NCBI RefSeq assembly: GCF_040580765.1
Contig: NZ_CP158687.1
Location: 2,046,001 to 2,110,000, forward strand
Length of the DNA: 64,000 nt
Direction of reading: 5' to 3'
Origin: Lentibacter algarum
GTDB taxonomy: Bacteria; Pseudomonadota; Alphaproteobacteria; Rhodobacterales; Rhodobacteraceae
The notes under the pieces are model-generated. The model was not told where the DNA came from and did not search any database. It was given only the letters and a program-made list of their open reading frames with translations. This document shows positions 25,896-34,222 of this stretch, piece after piece. The stretch's first letter is position 1. The number at the start of each line of letters is the position of its first letter. The translations under genes and the position numbers were made by a program.

Positions 25896-27551
25896 ATGGC
25901 CGCTTATCAATACGTCTACCACATGCAGGGCGTCTCCAAGACCTACCCCGGTGGCAAGAAATGCTTTGAAAACATTCACCTTAACTTCCTCCCCGGTGTC
26001 AAAATCGGTGTCGTGGGCGTCAACGGCTCGGGTAAATCCACCCTGATGAAAATCATGGCGGGCATGGACAAAGACTTTCAGGGCGAAGCTTGGCACGCCG
26101 AGGGCGCACGCGTCGGCTACCTCCCCCAGGAGCCAAAGCTTGACGAAACCCTCGATGTACGTGGCAACGTGATGCTCGGTGTCGCTGCCAAGCAAGCCAA
26201 GCTTGAGCGCTACAACGAACTTGCGATGAACTATTCCGACGAGACAGCCGATGAAATGGCCGAACTCCAAGACCAGATCGACGCCGAAAACCTCTGGGAT
26301 CTGGACAGCCAGATCGATGTCGCGATGGAAGCTCTGCGCTGCCCGCCTGATGACGCCGAAGTGTCCTCACTCTCAGGCGGCGAAGCCCGCCGTGTCGCGC
26401 TCTGCAAACTGCTCCTCGAAGCGCCTGACATGCTTCTGCTGGACGAACCAACCAACCACCTTGACGCCGAAACCATCGCGTGGCTGCAGCAGCACCTGAT
26501 CGACTACGCAGGCACAATCCTCTGCGTCACCCACGACCGTTACTTCCTTGACGATATCACAAGCTGGATTCTCGAGCTCGATCGAGGAAAAGGCATCCCC
26601 TACGAGGGCAACTACTCCGCATGGCTCGAGCAAAAAGCCAAGCGCCTCTCCCAAGAGGCCAAAGAAGACAAATCCAAGCAAAAGACGCTTGAGCGCGAAC
26701 TTGAGTGGATGCGCCAAGGCCAAAAAGCCCGCCAAGCCAAGCAAAAGGCCCGTATCAACGCCTATAACGAGCTGGCAAGCCAGTCCGAGCGTGAAAAAGT
26801 CGGCCGCGCCCAGATCATCATTCCCAATGGCCCACGCCTTGGCGGCAAGGTGATCGAAGTGGACGGCCTCAAAAAGGCGATGGGCGACAAGCTCCTCGTC
26901 GAAGGTCTCTCCTTCGCTCTTCCACCCGGCGGCATTGTCGGCGTGATCGGTCCGAACGGCGCGGGGAAATCCACGCTCTTTAAAATGCTCACAGGTCAGG
27001 AACAGCCCGATGAAGGCTCCGTCACCTATGGCGACACGGTACAGCTCTCCTATGTTGACCAGTCCCGCGACGATCTGGATGACAACGCCACCGTTTGGGA
27101 GGCAATCTCGGGCGGCAATGACATCATCCAGCTGGGCGACGCCGAGGTAAACTCCCGCGCCTATTGCTCAAGCTTCAACTTCAAAGGCGGCGACCAGCAG
27201 AAGAAGCTCAGCCTCCTCTCGGGCGGCGAGCGCAACCGCGTTCACATGGCGCGCTTGCTCAAAGAAGGCGGCAACGTGCTGCTGCTCGACGAACCGACCA
27301 ACGACCTTGACGTCGAAACGCTGCGCGCACTCGAAGACGCCCTCACCGACTTCGCCGGCTGCGCCGTGGTCATCTCCCACGACCGCTTCTTCCTTGACCG
27401 TATCTGTACCCACATGCTCGCCTTTGAAGGCGATGCCCATGTCGAATGGTTCGAAGGCAACTTCGAAGACTACGAAGAAGACAAAAAGCGTAGGCTTGGC
27501 GCGGATGCTCTGGAGCCCAAGCGCTTGAAGCATAAGAAGTTCTCGAGGTAA
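25896..27551 (+). CDS. ettA: Energy-dependent translational throttle protein EttA (ABC-F)
   Basis: A 551-residue ABC-F ATPase with two nucleotide-binding domains that binds ribosomes and gates early elongation by ATP/ADP ratio. Walker A motifs are GVNGSGKST and GPNGAGKST; signatures are [10 protein letters not shown] and [10 protein letters not shown]; Walker B motifs are [11 protein letters not shown] and [12 protein letters not shown] linker with [16 protein letters not shown] (about residues 275-290) is the P-site tRNA-interaction motif region. No membrane domain. High codon bias (few rare codons) fits a housekeeping role. Confidence 0.95.
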   Translation: MAAYQYVYHMQGVSKTYPGGKKCFENIHLNFLPGVKIGVVGVNGSGKSTLMKIMAGMDKDFQGEAWHAEGARVGYLPQEPKLDETLDVRGNVMLGVAAKQAKLERYNELAMNYSDETADEMAELQDQIDAENLWDLDSQIDVAMEALRCPPDDAEVSSLSGGEARRVALCKLLLEAPDMLLLDEPTNHLDAETIAWLQQHLIDYAGTILCVTHDRYFLDDITSWILELDRGKGIPYEGNYSAWLEQKAKRLSQEAKEDKSKQKTLERELEWMRQGQKARQAKQKARINAYNELASQSEREKVGRAQIIIPNGPRLGGKVIEVDGLKKAMGDKLLVEGLSFALPPGGIVGVIGPNGAGKSTLFKMLTGQEQPDEGSVTYGDTVQLSYVDQSRDDLDDNATVWEAISGGNDIIQLGDAEVNSRAYCSSFNFKGGDQQKKLSLLSGGERNRVHMARLLKEGGNVLLLDEPTNDLDVETLRALEDALTDFAGCAVVISHDRFFLDRICTHMLAFEGDAHVEWFEGNFEDYEEDKKRRLGADALEPKRLKHKKFSR

Positions 27552-27575
27552 AAAAACTTGTTTTATTGAATGTTG

Positions 27576-27601
27576 GGCGGCTTTCGAGCCGCCCTTTTTT
27601 T
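27576..27601 (+). terminator. Intrinsic terminator of ettA
   Basis: GGGCGGC (27576-27582) pairs with GCCGCCC (27589-27595), loop TTTCGA, followed by TTTTTT. Confidence 0.9.
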
Positions 27602-27606
27602 ATCAA

Positions 27607-27717
27607 GGGCTGCGCCCGACACGGGGTGGGCGCAAGCTGAAACCTCTCCACGAGACGAGCCCTAGAAGATGCGCCCGCCCATGGGGCGGGTCGGGCGCAG
27701 CCCGTGGTTCCCACGGG
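27607..27717. repeat. Nested palindromic element between ettA and trxC
   Basis: Perfect 14-base inverted arms, GGGCTGCGCCCGAC (27607-27620) and GTCGGGCGCAGCCC (27690-27703), enclose a hairpin CCCGCCC-ATG-GGGCGGG region (27674-27690). A second hairpin CCCGTGG-TTC-CCACGGG (27701-27717) follows. The layout is like a REP-type or folded repeat unit, not a normal terminator, since no T-run follows on either strand. Confidence 0.6.
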
Positions 27718-27742
27718 CGAGACATTCAACTGAGTGAGCTCC

Positions 27743-28162
27743 TCACCCTACCCAGCCCACAATCTCCCCTGCGCGCATAGCACCGCTCTGCCGCTTCTTC
27801 TCTTTCCCGCCGTCAAAGCGGATCATCGTCGGAATACCCCGTATCCCATAGACCTGCCCCGCCTTCGGCTCGTCTTCCGTGTTCAGCTTCACAAGCCGCG
27901 CTTTGCCCGCAAGCACATCGGCGGCTTTGGAAAACTCGGGCCCCATCATCTTGCAAGGCCCGCACCACGGCGCCCAGAAGTCTACAACAAGCGGCAGCTC
28001 GTCGTTCTTCGCCGCCTTTTGAAGCGTCGCAAAGTCCACCGCGACCGCCTTGGTCGAAATCAGCTTCGCGCCGCAGGTTCCGCATTTGGCATCCATGAGC
28101 CGTTCTTCGGGCACGCGGTTCACTTGCGCGCAGTCAAGGCATGTCAGTTTCTTACCAGCCAT
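27743..28162 (-). CDS. trxC: Thioredoxin 2 with zinc-binding N-terminus (TrxC)
   Basis: A 139-residue thiol reductase. The N-terminal zinc ribbon has four Cys (C8, C11, C27, C30 in LTCLDC and DAKCGTCG), followed by a thioredoxin fold with active site W66-C67-GP-C70 and the cis-Pro loop GIRGIPTM. This matches E. coli TrxC (139 residues). The ATG at 28162 with GGAGG six bases upstream is preferred over the ATGs at 28174 and 28177. Divergent from the cold-shock gene, sharing a 353-base intergenic region with phased GTGCAC sites. Confidence 0.93.
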   Translation of the reverse strand: MAGKKLTCLDCAQVNRVPEERLMDAKCGTCGAKLISTKAVAVDFATLQKAAKNDELPLVVDFWAPWCGPCKMMGPEFSKAADVLAGKARLVKLNTEDEPKAGQVYGIRGIPTMIRFDGGKEKKRQSGAMRAGEIVGWVG

Positions 28163-28271
28163 CTTGGCCTCCATCATATTCCAAATTCAATATATAAAGA
28201 AACAGCGCCCGTACAAGACCACCGCGCGCTGCATTGAATAATTTTCTCTTAACAAAAATCCGATTCAGCCG

Positions 28272-28299
28272 GTGCACGGGTTGTGCACGGGTTGTGCAC
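28272..28299. repeat. Three GTGCAC palindromes spaced exactly 11 bp apart
   Basis: GTGCAC occurs at 28272, 28283 and 28294, separated by GGGTT each time, so the 11-bp unit GTGCACGGGTT is repeated. One-helical-turn spacing suggests a cooperative protein-binding array in the trxC/cspA intergenic region. Regulator unknown. Confidence 0.6.
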
Positions 28300-28360
28300 G
28301 CTTTTCACCCCCCCGTTTTGAGCAGGGTTTTGCCCGTTAACGTGAGCGTACGCTGCCCCT

Positions 28361-28389
28361 CTTGTAACGAATCCAGATCAATGCCATAT
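28361..28389 (+). promoter_or_regulatory. Possible heat-shock sigma (RpoH-type) promoter of the cold-shock gene
   Basis: CTTGTAA (28361-28367), then 16 bases, then CCATAT (28384-28389), resembles RpoH CTTG/CCATAT promoters. Transcription starting near 28396 would give a leader of about 120 bases, normal for csp genes. Alternative sigma-70 elements cannot be excluded. Confidence 0.35.
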
Positions 28390-28515
28390 AGCGCTTGCTA
28401 CGATCTTCTACTCGACCCCTGTTTTCCGACCACCGGCTCACAGTTCTAGACGACGACGACGTGATAAGCCGGGTTGCTGCACTTTCGCGGGCAACATTAT
28501 CTAAGGAAAACACTG

Positions 28516-28722
28516 ATGGCTACTGGCACAGTAAAATGGTTCAACTCAACCAAAGGCTTCGGCTTTATCGCTCCCGATGGCGGCTCAAAAGACGTGTTCG
28601 TACACATCTCAGCCGTTGAGCGCGCAGGCCTCACAGGTCTCGCCGACAACCAAAAAGTTAGCTTCGACATCGAAGCAGGCCGTGACGGCCGTGAAGCAGC
28701 GTCAAACATCGAATTGATGTAA
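28516..28722 (+). CDS. Cold-shock domain protein
   Basis: A 68-residue single-domain RNA/DNA-binding protein. RNP1 (KGFGFI) and RNP2 (VFVHIS) are intact, and the length is that of CspA. It melts RNA secondary structure. The ATG at 28516 has AAGGA 9 bases upstream; the frame is open to 28474 but the family start is [10 protein letters not shown] 338-base gap precedes it, with a probable structured leader. The csp paralogue type cannot be told. Confidence 0.95.
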   Translation: MATGTVKWFNSTKGFGFIAPDGGSKDVFVHISAVERAGLTGLADNQKVSFDIEAGRDGREAASNIELM

Positions 28723-28745
28723 GCTGTTCTTATAGAACAATTAAA

Positions 28746-28771
28746 GGCGCATCCCTCGGGGTGCGCCTTTT
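28746..28771 (+). terminator. Intrinsic terminator of the cold-shock gene
   Basis: GGCGCATCCC (28746-28755) pairs with GGGGTGCGCC (28758-28767, one G-U pair), followed by TTTT. Confidence 0.85.
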
Positions 28772-28775
28772 GCGT

Positions 28776-29021
28776 TTAGGCCGCTTCTTTGTCTTCGTTT
28801 AGATCGGCCTCTGGCGCTGGCAAAGCCAAACGTTCATCTGGCATTTGCTCAGGCAGCTCAAGCTCAAGCGCCCCCGTGGAGGGATCAAAGCTAAGCTTCG
28901 GCTTCACATCCAACTCCGCCAAAACAGAGTTAATCTCGCCCAAGGCCCGTGCGACACGCGCCCGTTGCGCCTCGGGCTTTCCACCAGCTTTACTTGCGAT
29001 ATTTTTCAGGAATTCAAACAT
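28776..29021 (-). CDS. Conserved hypothetical small protein
   Basis: An 81-residue soluble acidic protein (MFEFLKNIASKAGGK..., ending PEADLNEDKEAA). The N-terminal half is helical, the C-terminal half Glu/Pro-rich. GGGGGTAAT precedes the ATG. I do not recognise a family. Confidence 0.55.
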   Translation of the reverse strand: MFEFLKNIASKAGGKPEAQRARVARALGEINSVLAELDVKPKLSFDPSTGALELELPEQMPDERLALPAPEADLNEDKEAA

Positions 29022-29158
29022 ATTACCCCCAGTGACTCGTTAAAACAGAGTCCCACTTTAGCGCCGCGTACCGCAAATTTACAGGGGAAAGCCCGCGCCC
29101 TCTTCCCATCTTTCAAAGCCTCCCCTAGGGTCAGCAGACCATTAAAAAGGAACGCCCC

Positions 29159-29506
29159 ATGGCCGAGATCACACGTCATCACACCAACGCCCGCATGAGC
29201 CAAATCGTCACCCACGGCGATATGATCTATCTCGCGGGCCAAGTCGGCAGCCCAGAGGCCGATGTCACCCAGCAAACCAAAGATTGTCTTGCTCAGATCG
29301 ACACGCTTCTGGCCGAAGTCGGTTCGGATAAAACCAAAATCCTGCAATGCACGATCTGGCTCGCAGACATGGCCGATTTCGCTGCCATGAATGCGATCTG
29401 GGATGCATGGGTTCCACAAGGCCACACGCCCGCGCGCGCCTGTGGCGAGGCCAAGCTGGCAACGCCGGATTATAAAGTAGAGTTCCTGATTACGGCTGTA
29501 AAATAA
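29159..29506 (+). CDS. RidA/YjgF family reactive-intermediate deaminase
   Basis: A 115-residue RidA-fold protein that hydrolyses reactive enamines/imines from PLP enzymes such as serine and threonine dehydratases. AGQVGSPEADVTQQTKDCLAQID and the C-terminal HTPARACGEAKLA (with the Arg that binds the carboxylate) fit the family. SdaA in this window is an iron-sulfur enzyme, so it is not its direct partner; this is inference. Subgroup (RidA versus Rid2-7) is not resolved. Confidence 0.88.
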   Translation: MAEITRHHTNARMSQIVTHGDMIYLAGQVGSPEADVTQQTKDCLAQIDTLLAEVGSDKTKILQCTIWLADMADFAAMNAIWDAWVPQGHTPARACGEAKLATPDYKVEFLITAVK

Positions 29507-29511
29507 GGTTC

Positions 29512-29910
29512 TTAGCTCGTGGCCGTGCCCTTTTTAGGCACAGGCCGCGGGCGTCCAGTGTCGTCAATCGCAACATAGGTAAAAAGCCCCTCGGTGACCT
29601 TTTCACGAAGCCCTGTATGCCGCCGCAGTGCCCAGGCCTCAAGGCCGATCGCCATAGAGGTATTGCCCACTCGGTCGATCCAGGCATAGACACAAAGCAC
29701 ATCGCCGACCTGCACGGGACTGATAAATTTCATCGCGTCAACAGCCACAGTCGCAACCCGCCCCGCAGCACGCTCGGCAGCCACAATTCCGCTGGCAATA
29801 TCCATTTGAGACAAAACCCACCCGCCGAAAATGTCGCCGTTCACATTCACATCGGCAGGCATCGCGAGAGTACGCAATGTCAGATCGCCTTTGGGCTCAA
29901 TTTTAGTCAT
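29512..29910 (-). CDS. Acyl-CoA thioesterase, YciA/hotdog family
   Basis: A 132-residue hotdog-fold hydrolase. LTLRTLAMPADVNVNGDIFGGWVLSQMD carries the family NGDIFGGW motif with the catalytic Asp. AAGGATCG precedes the ATG. The product of the hotdog thioesterase is a free acid and CoA; chain length preference is unknown. Confidence 0.85.
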   Translation of the reverse strand: MTKIEPKGDLTLRTLAMPADVNVNGDIFGGWVLSQMDIASGIVAAERAAGRVATVAVDAMKFISPVQVGDVLCVYAWIDRVGNTSMAIGLEAWALRRHTGLREKVTEGLFTYVAIDDTGRPRPVPKKGTATS

Positions 29911-30072
29911 TTCGCGATCCTTTTTCTTGGCTATTTCCCCAAGTTTAACCCCTTGGTAATCTTTGGGCCATAGCTTCTGAAGTCAGTGCCTGCTCTTTTC
30001 CCAAGTGCTGCCACATTCTCGCCGCTTTACGCCGTCACAAACACGGCGAAGGTTAACGCAAAAGGTAATCAG

Positions 30073-30276
30073 ATGTTTATCGTCGCACTCCTCTCTGGAA
30101 GCTTCATCGGGCTTATAGCGTCCGTATTTGCTTATTTTGCCCTTGGGCTCGGAGCATTTGCGGCATTTTCGCTCTATCTGGCCTGCGCATTGGTTCCCAC
30201 GCTACTCACCGTGGCTCTGACCGTCGTCCAAGCCCTTGCAGATATAGCGCTTCCAAACCGTCTCACAGCACGCTAA
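30073..30276 (+). CDS. Small membrane protein, unknown function
   Basis: A 67-residue protein with two long hydrophobic stretches (VALLSGSFIGLIASVFAYFA and AAFSLYLACALVPTLLTVAL). In-frame codons run upstream to 29986 but MFIVALLSG after a weak AAAGG site is more natural. Coding status is plausible, not certain. Confidence 0.5.
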   Translation: MFIVALLSGSFIGLIASVFAYFALGLGAFAAFSLYLACALVPTLLTVALTVVQALADIALPNRLTAR

Positions 30277-30282
30277 GCGCCC

Positions 30283-30975
30283 CTACTCTTTAGAGGCAGC
30301 CATCTCGGCAAGCTCAAGCACACGCGGCCCAAGCGCTTCAACAATTCTCAATACGCCCTCTTCATTCGGATGTACTCCGTCGCTCTGCATCCAAACCAAG
30401 GCTTCAGCAGGGACCTGCCCCAAAGCGCCCAGAAATTGTGGCTCATAGAGCGTTCCATAGTCCTCAGCCAGTTCGGCATAAAGGCCCTCAAACTCAGCTT
30501 TATACTCTGCACCATAATTGCCTGGCGCTTGCATCCCAATCAAAAGCACAGGTAGGCCAGCGCCCTGTACCGCTGCAACAATTTTGGTCAAGTTCGACTT
30601 TGCTTCGCTCGGAGCCAAGCCGCGCAACATGTCATTGCCCCCCAAGGCAATCATCACAGCGCCAATATCAGGGCTCAGGCTCCAATCAATCCGCGCCGCC
30701 CCTCCTGCAGTTGTGTCGCCCGACACCCCACCATTGACGACAGTCACACCAGCCTCATGTCTGTTGAGCCAGACCTGCAGCTGTGGCACAAGCCCGTCCG
30801 CCTCCATGAGACCATACCCTTGCGTGAGACTGTCCCCAAAGGCCAAAATACGCAGAGAACCCGCCAGAGAGGCATTCGAGCTCAGACAAATTAGCACAAA
30901 AGCCAATGCCGCCTTGCGTATTGCCCGCGCAGCCCCATATGAAAAAGGCAAATGTAGCAACAGGTTATTTCTCAT
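30283..30975 (-). CDS. tesA: SGNH/GDSL-type arylesterase (TesA-like)
   Basis: A 230-residue esterase with a probable signal peptide (ALAFVLICLSSNASLAG). The SGNH blocks are ILAFGDSLTQGYG (block I, catalytic Ser), NGGVSGDTT (block II, Gly), ALGGNDML (block III, Asn) and DGVHPNEEG (block V, Asp and His). Substrate range in the family includes lysophospholipids and thioesters. Its ATG overlaps the ATG of the divergent ABC gene in the tetramer CATG (30973-30976), an arrangement like E. coli tesA-ybbA. Confidence 0.85.
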   Translation of the reverse strand: MRNNLLLHLPFSYGAARAIRKAALAFVLICLSSNASLAGSLRILAFGDSLTQGYGLMEADGLVPQLQVWLNRHEAGVTVVNGGVSGDTTAGGAARIDWSLSPDIGAVMIALGGNDMLRGLAPSEAKSNLTKIVAAVQGAGLPVLLIGMQAPGNYGAEYKAEFEGLYAELAEDYGTLYEPQFLGALGQVPAEALVWMQSDGVHPNEEGVLRIVEALGPRVLELAEMAASKE

Positions 30976-31660
30976 GACGTCTCCAATTTTGCAGCTTTCT
31001 CAAGCTGGTCTTTCGCTTTCAGGCAACGCAGGGGCCGTCACCATTCTGTCGGGCATCAGCCTCGCCGTAAACCCTTCCGAGACGCTCGCGCTCACGGGCC
31101 CTTCTGGGTCGGGCAAATCCTCGCTCCTCATGCTCATGGGGGGCCTTGAGCGCGCGACAAGCGGTCAGGTGCTCGCTCTCGGACAAGACCTTGGTCAAAT
31201 GGATGAGGACGCCTTGGCAAAGTTCCGTCTCGCTCATATGGGCATTGTCTTCCAATCTTTCCACCTTATTCCAACACTCACCGCGCTCGAAAATGTCGCG
31301 CTCCCGCTTGAGCTCGCAGGTGCGCCCGATGCCGTAGGCCAAGCCCGCGCGGGCCTCACCGCCGTGGGCCTAGAGGCCCGCGCCGGCCATTTCCCCGCGC
31401 AGCTTTCTGGCGGGGAGCAACAACGCGTCGCCCTTGCCCGCGCTCTGGCGCCCAAACCCAAACTTCTTCTGGCCGACGAACCAACAGGTAATCTTGACAG
31501 CGTCACAGGCGCGGCCGTAGCTGATCTTATATTTGATCTCTGCGCTGCCTCTGGCACAACCCTGGTCCTTGTAACCCATGATACTGCCTTGGCCGAAAGG
31601 TGCGCCCGCGTCATCCGATTGTCTGGCGGCGCACTCATGGCCGAAGAGGCCGCCGCATGA
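30974..31660 (+). CDS. ABC transporter ATP-binding protein (YbbA/LolD class)
   Basis: A 228-residue ATPase of the LolD/MacB-type family: Walker A GPSGSGKSS, signature LSGGEQQRVALARAL and Walker B LLLADEPTGNLD, with the Q-loop FQSFHLIP. The frame is open to 30518, but only the ATG at 30974 starts with the right family sequence (ILQLSQAGLSLSG). Its ribosome site lies inside the esterase gene and the esterase's ribosome site (GGAGA) lies inside this gene. It overlaps the permease start as ATGA. Substrate unknown; possibly export of a lipid or a lipoprotein-related product. Confidence 0.88.
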   Translation: MTSPILQLSQAGLSLSGNAGAVTILSGISLAVNPSETLALTGPSGSGKSSLLMLMGGLERATSGQVLALGQDLGQMDEDALAKFRLAHMGIVFQSFHLIPTLTALENVALPLELAGAPDAVGQARAGLTAVGLEARAGHFPAQLSGGEQQRVALARALAPKPKLLLADEPTGNLDSVTGAAVADLIFDLCAASGTTLVLVTHDTALAERCARVIRLSGGALMAEEAAA

Positions 31661-34170
31661 GCCTCTCAACATCGCTTCGCCTTGCCCGTGCTGAGCTAAA
31701 GGGTGGCGCGCGCGGCTTTTATGTTTTTCTGATTTGCCTTGCTCTCGGCGTGGCGGCTATCGCAGCCATCGGCACAATCCGCGAAGCCCTCGAACGCGGC
31801 CTTGCCGATAACGGCGCTGTGCTTTTGGGCGCTGACGCACAGGTTTCACTGACCTATCGCTTCGCCAGCCCCGAGGAGCGCGCCGCCCTTGAAGCCCGCG
31901 CCATACGGCTCTCCGAAATCGCCGATTTTCGCTCCCTTGCCGCTGTCGGCGACCTGCGTGTTCTGACGCAGGTCAAAGCCGTTGATAGCGCTTATCCTCT
32001 AACAGGTGCCGTCACACTTGAGCCAGACATGCCCTTGGCCGAAGCGTTAGAAGCGCGCAGCGGCACATACGGCGCGGTCATGGATCCTCAGCTGATCGCC
32101 CGTCTCGGCCTAGAGGTCGGCCAAAGCTTCTCGCTCGGTGAGGCCAGCTTTACCCTGCGCGCCGCACTCACGGGCGAGCCCGACAATGTTGCCTCAGGCT
32201 TCTCTTTTGGGCCTCGCACGCTGCTCTATCGCAGCGCGCTCGATGGCTCTGGCCTGCTCTCTTCTGGCACCCTCTTTGATAGCTCTTATCGGCTTGATCT
32301 CCCCGCAGGCACAGACCTTGACGCACTTGAGGCTGACCTGCGCGCCGCTCTGCCAGATAGCGGCATCCGCTGGACAGATGCCCGCAACGCGGCTCCACAG
32401 GCCTCTGCGTTTATTGAACGTTTAGCCGCCTTTCTGGTGCTTGTCGGCTTTTCAGGTCTCGCCATGGGCGGTATTGGCGTCTCAATCGCCGTCGGCGCTT
32501 ATCTCGCACGAAAAACACGTGTTATTGCCACCCTGCGCAGCATCGGCGCCTCACGCACCACCATTCTCACAAGCTACGCAGTCCAAATCGCCGTGATGGC
32601 CCTGCTCGGCATCAGCCTTGGCTTGCTCCTCGGCGGCGGTGGCCCACTGCTTCTTGGTCCGTGGCTTAGCACGCTCTTGCCAGTCCCCGCGAGCTTTGCG
32701 TTTTACCCTGCCCCACTGATTGAAGCCGCGCTCTATGGCACACTCACAGCTGCTATCTTCACCATATGGCCCTTAGCCCGTAGCGAAAACGTGCGCGCAG
32801 CAACGCTCTTTCGTGAAAGTGAAGCAGGTACAGGCGGCTTGCCGCGCTGGCCCTATTTGATCTTGCTGATCGCCCTGTCTACGGCTCTGGTCGGAGCCGC
32901 TGTCTGGTTTTCAGGCAGCGTCACACTCACGCTATACACCAGCTTCGGCCTCGCCGCCGCTCTTGCTGTTCTCGCACTCGCTGCACTTGGCCTGCGCGCG
33001 CTCGCCCGCCGGCTACGGCCCCTCGCCAAACACCCTATGCGCCGCCTTGCATTGGCCTCCATTGGCGGAGCCCGCTCAGATGCGCTGACCACCGTTCTCT
33101 CCCTTGGCCTCGGCCTCGCCGTGCTCTCAACAGTTGGCCAGATCGATGGCAATCTGCGTCGCGCTATCACCGGCGATCTTCCTGAAATTGCACCGTCGTT
33201 TTTCTTCATCGATGTTCAGAAAGATCAGATCGGCCCATTTGAAGCCAAGCTCAAAAATAACCCTTCGGTGAGCCGTATCGAAACAGCGCCCATGCTGCGC
33301 GGCATCCTATCCAAGATCAATGGTATCCCCGCCACAGAGGTCGCCGCTGGGCACTGGGTCGTCGAAGGCGACCGCGGCATCACATATTACGACGAGCTCC
33401 CCGAAAACTGGAGCATTATTGAGGGCGAGCATTGGCCGCTTGGCGCAAATGGTCCGCCCCAAATCAGCTTCGCCGCTGAAGAAGCCGAAGAAATCGGCCT
33501 CAAGATCGGCGATGTGCTCACACTCAACATCCTCGGCCGCCCGATAGAGGCCCCCATCACCAGCCTGCGCGATGTGGATTTCTCCAGTGCAGGCATCGGC
33601 TTTGTCATGGCGCTCAATCCTGGAGCCGTGGCAGGCGCGCCACATAGTTTTATCGCCACAGTCTATGCTGCGCCTGAGGCAGAAGCCGCCATCCTTCGCG
33701 ATATGTCACGCGCCTATCCAAATATCACAGGCGTGCCCGTGGGCGAAGCCATCGCGCGTGTCTCAGAGGTGCTTGGCGCGCTTGCAGGAGCCACACGCTG
33801 GGGTGCTGCAGCTGCTATTCTCGCAGGCTTTGTGGTGCTCATCGGCGCCGCAGGCACAGGCGCTCCCGCACGCAGCCGTGAGGCTGCAATCCTAAAATCT
33901 CTCGGTGCGACCCGGGCTCAAATCCTACGCTCCTTCTTACTGCGCGCAGGTCTACTTGGCGCAGCTGCAGCCATCGTGGCACTGGCCGCCGGCCTGACTG
34001 GCGCGTGGGCCGTCAATCACTTCGTCTTTGACAGTGATTTCGCAGTGATATGGCCATCGGCGTTCACCATCCTCGCCTGTGGCATCCTCGCCAACCTGAT
34101 CGCCAACATCGGCTTCTCCCTACGCGCCCTGCAGGCAAAGCCCGCCCAAATGCTGCGCGGAGAAGGCTAA
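31657..34170 (+). CDS. ABC transporter permease of the FtsX/YbbP class
   Basis: An 837-residue inner-membrane protein with two FtsX-like domains: one helix, a large periplasmic domain, three helices, then a second such pair, about ten helices in all. Motifs such as GFSGLAMGGIGVSIAVGAYLARKTRVIATLRSIGASR fit the family's coupling region. Start at ATGA overlapping the ATPase stop. ATPase, permease and the divergent TesA-like esterase match the ybbA-ybbP-tesA neighbourhood of E. coli, whose function remains poorly known. Confidence 0.85.
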   Translation: MSLSTSLRLARAELKGGARGFYVFLICLALGVAAIAAIGTIREALERGLADNGAVLLGADAQVSLTYRFASPEERAALEARAIRLSEIADFRSLAAVGDLRVLTQVKAVDSAYPLTGAVTLEPDMPLAEALEARSGTYGAVMDPQLIARLGLEVGQSFSLGEASFTLRAALTGEPDNVASGFSFGPRTLLYRSALDGSGLLSSGTLFDSSYRLDLPAGTDLDALEADLRAALPDSGIRWTDARNAAPQASAFIERLAAFLVLVGFSGLAMGGIGVSIAVGAYLARKTRVIATLRSIGASRTTILTSYAVQIAVMALLGISLGLLLGGGGPLLLGPWLSTLLPVPASFAFYPAPLIEAALYGTLTAAIFTIWPLARSENVRAATLFRESEAGTGGLPRWPYLILLIALSTALVGAAVWFSGSVTLTLYTSFGLAAALAVLALAALGLRALARRLRPLAKHPMRRLALASIGGARSDALTTVLSLGLGLAVLSTVGQIDGNLRRAITGDLPEIAPSFFFIDVQKDQIGPFEAKLKNNPSVSRIETAPMLRGILSKINGIPATEVAAGHWVVEGDRGITYYDELPENWSIIEGEHWPLGANGPPQISFAAEEAEEIGLKIGDVLTLNILGRPIEAPITSLRDVDFSSAGIGFVMALNPGAVAGAPHSFIATVYAAPEAEAAILRDMSRAYPNITGVPVGEAIARVSEVLGALAGATRWGAAAAILAGFVVLIGAAGTGAPARSREAAILKSLGATRAQILRSFLLRAGLLGAAAAIVALAAGLTGAWAVNHFVFDSDFAVIWPSAFTILACGILANLIANIGFSLRALQAKPAQMLRGEG

Positions 34171-34174
34171 ACGC

Positions 34175-34206
34175 AAAACGCCCCCGCAATCTCTCGCGGG
34201 AGCGCT
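34175..34206 (-). terminator. Intrinsic terminator of gcvP
   Basis: On the minus strand GCTCCCGC pairs with GCGGGGGC (one G-U), 8-base loop, followed by GTTTT. It lies between convergent genes. Confidence 0.7.
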
Positions 34207-34222
34207 CAAACTGTTCAGAGGC

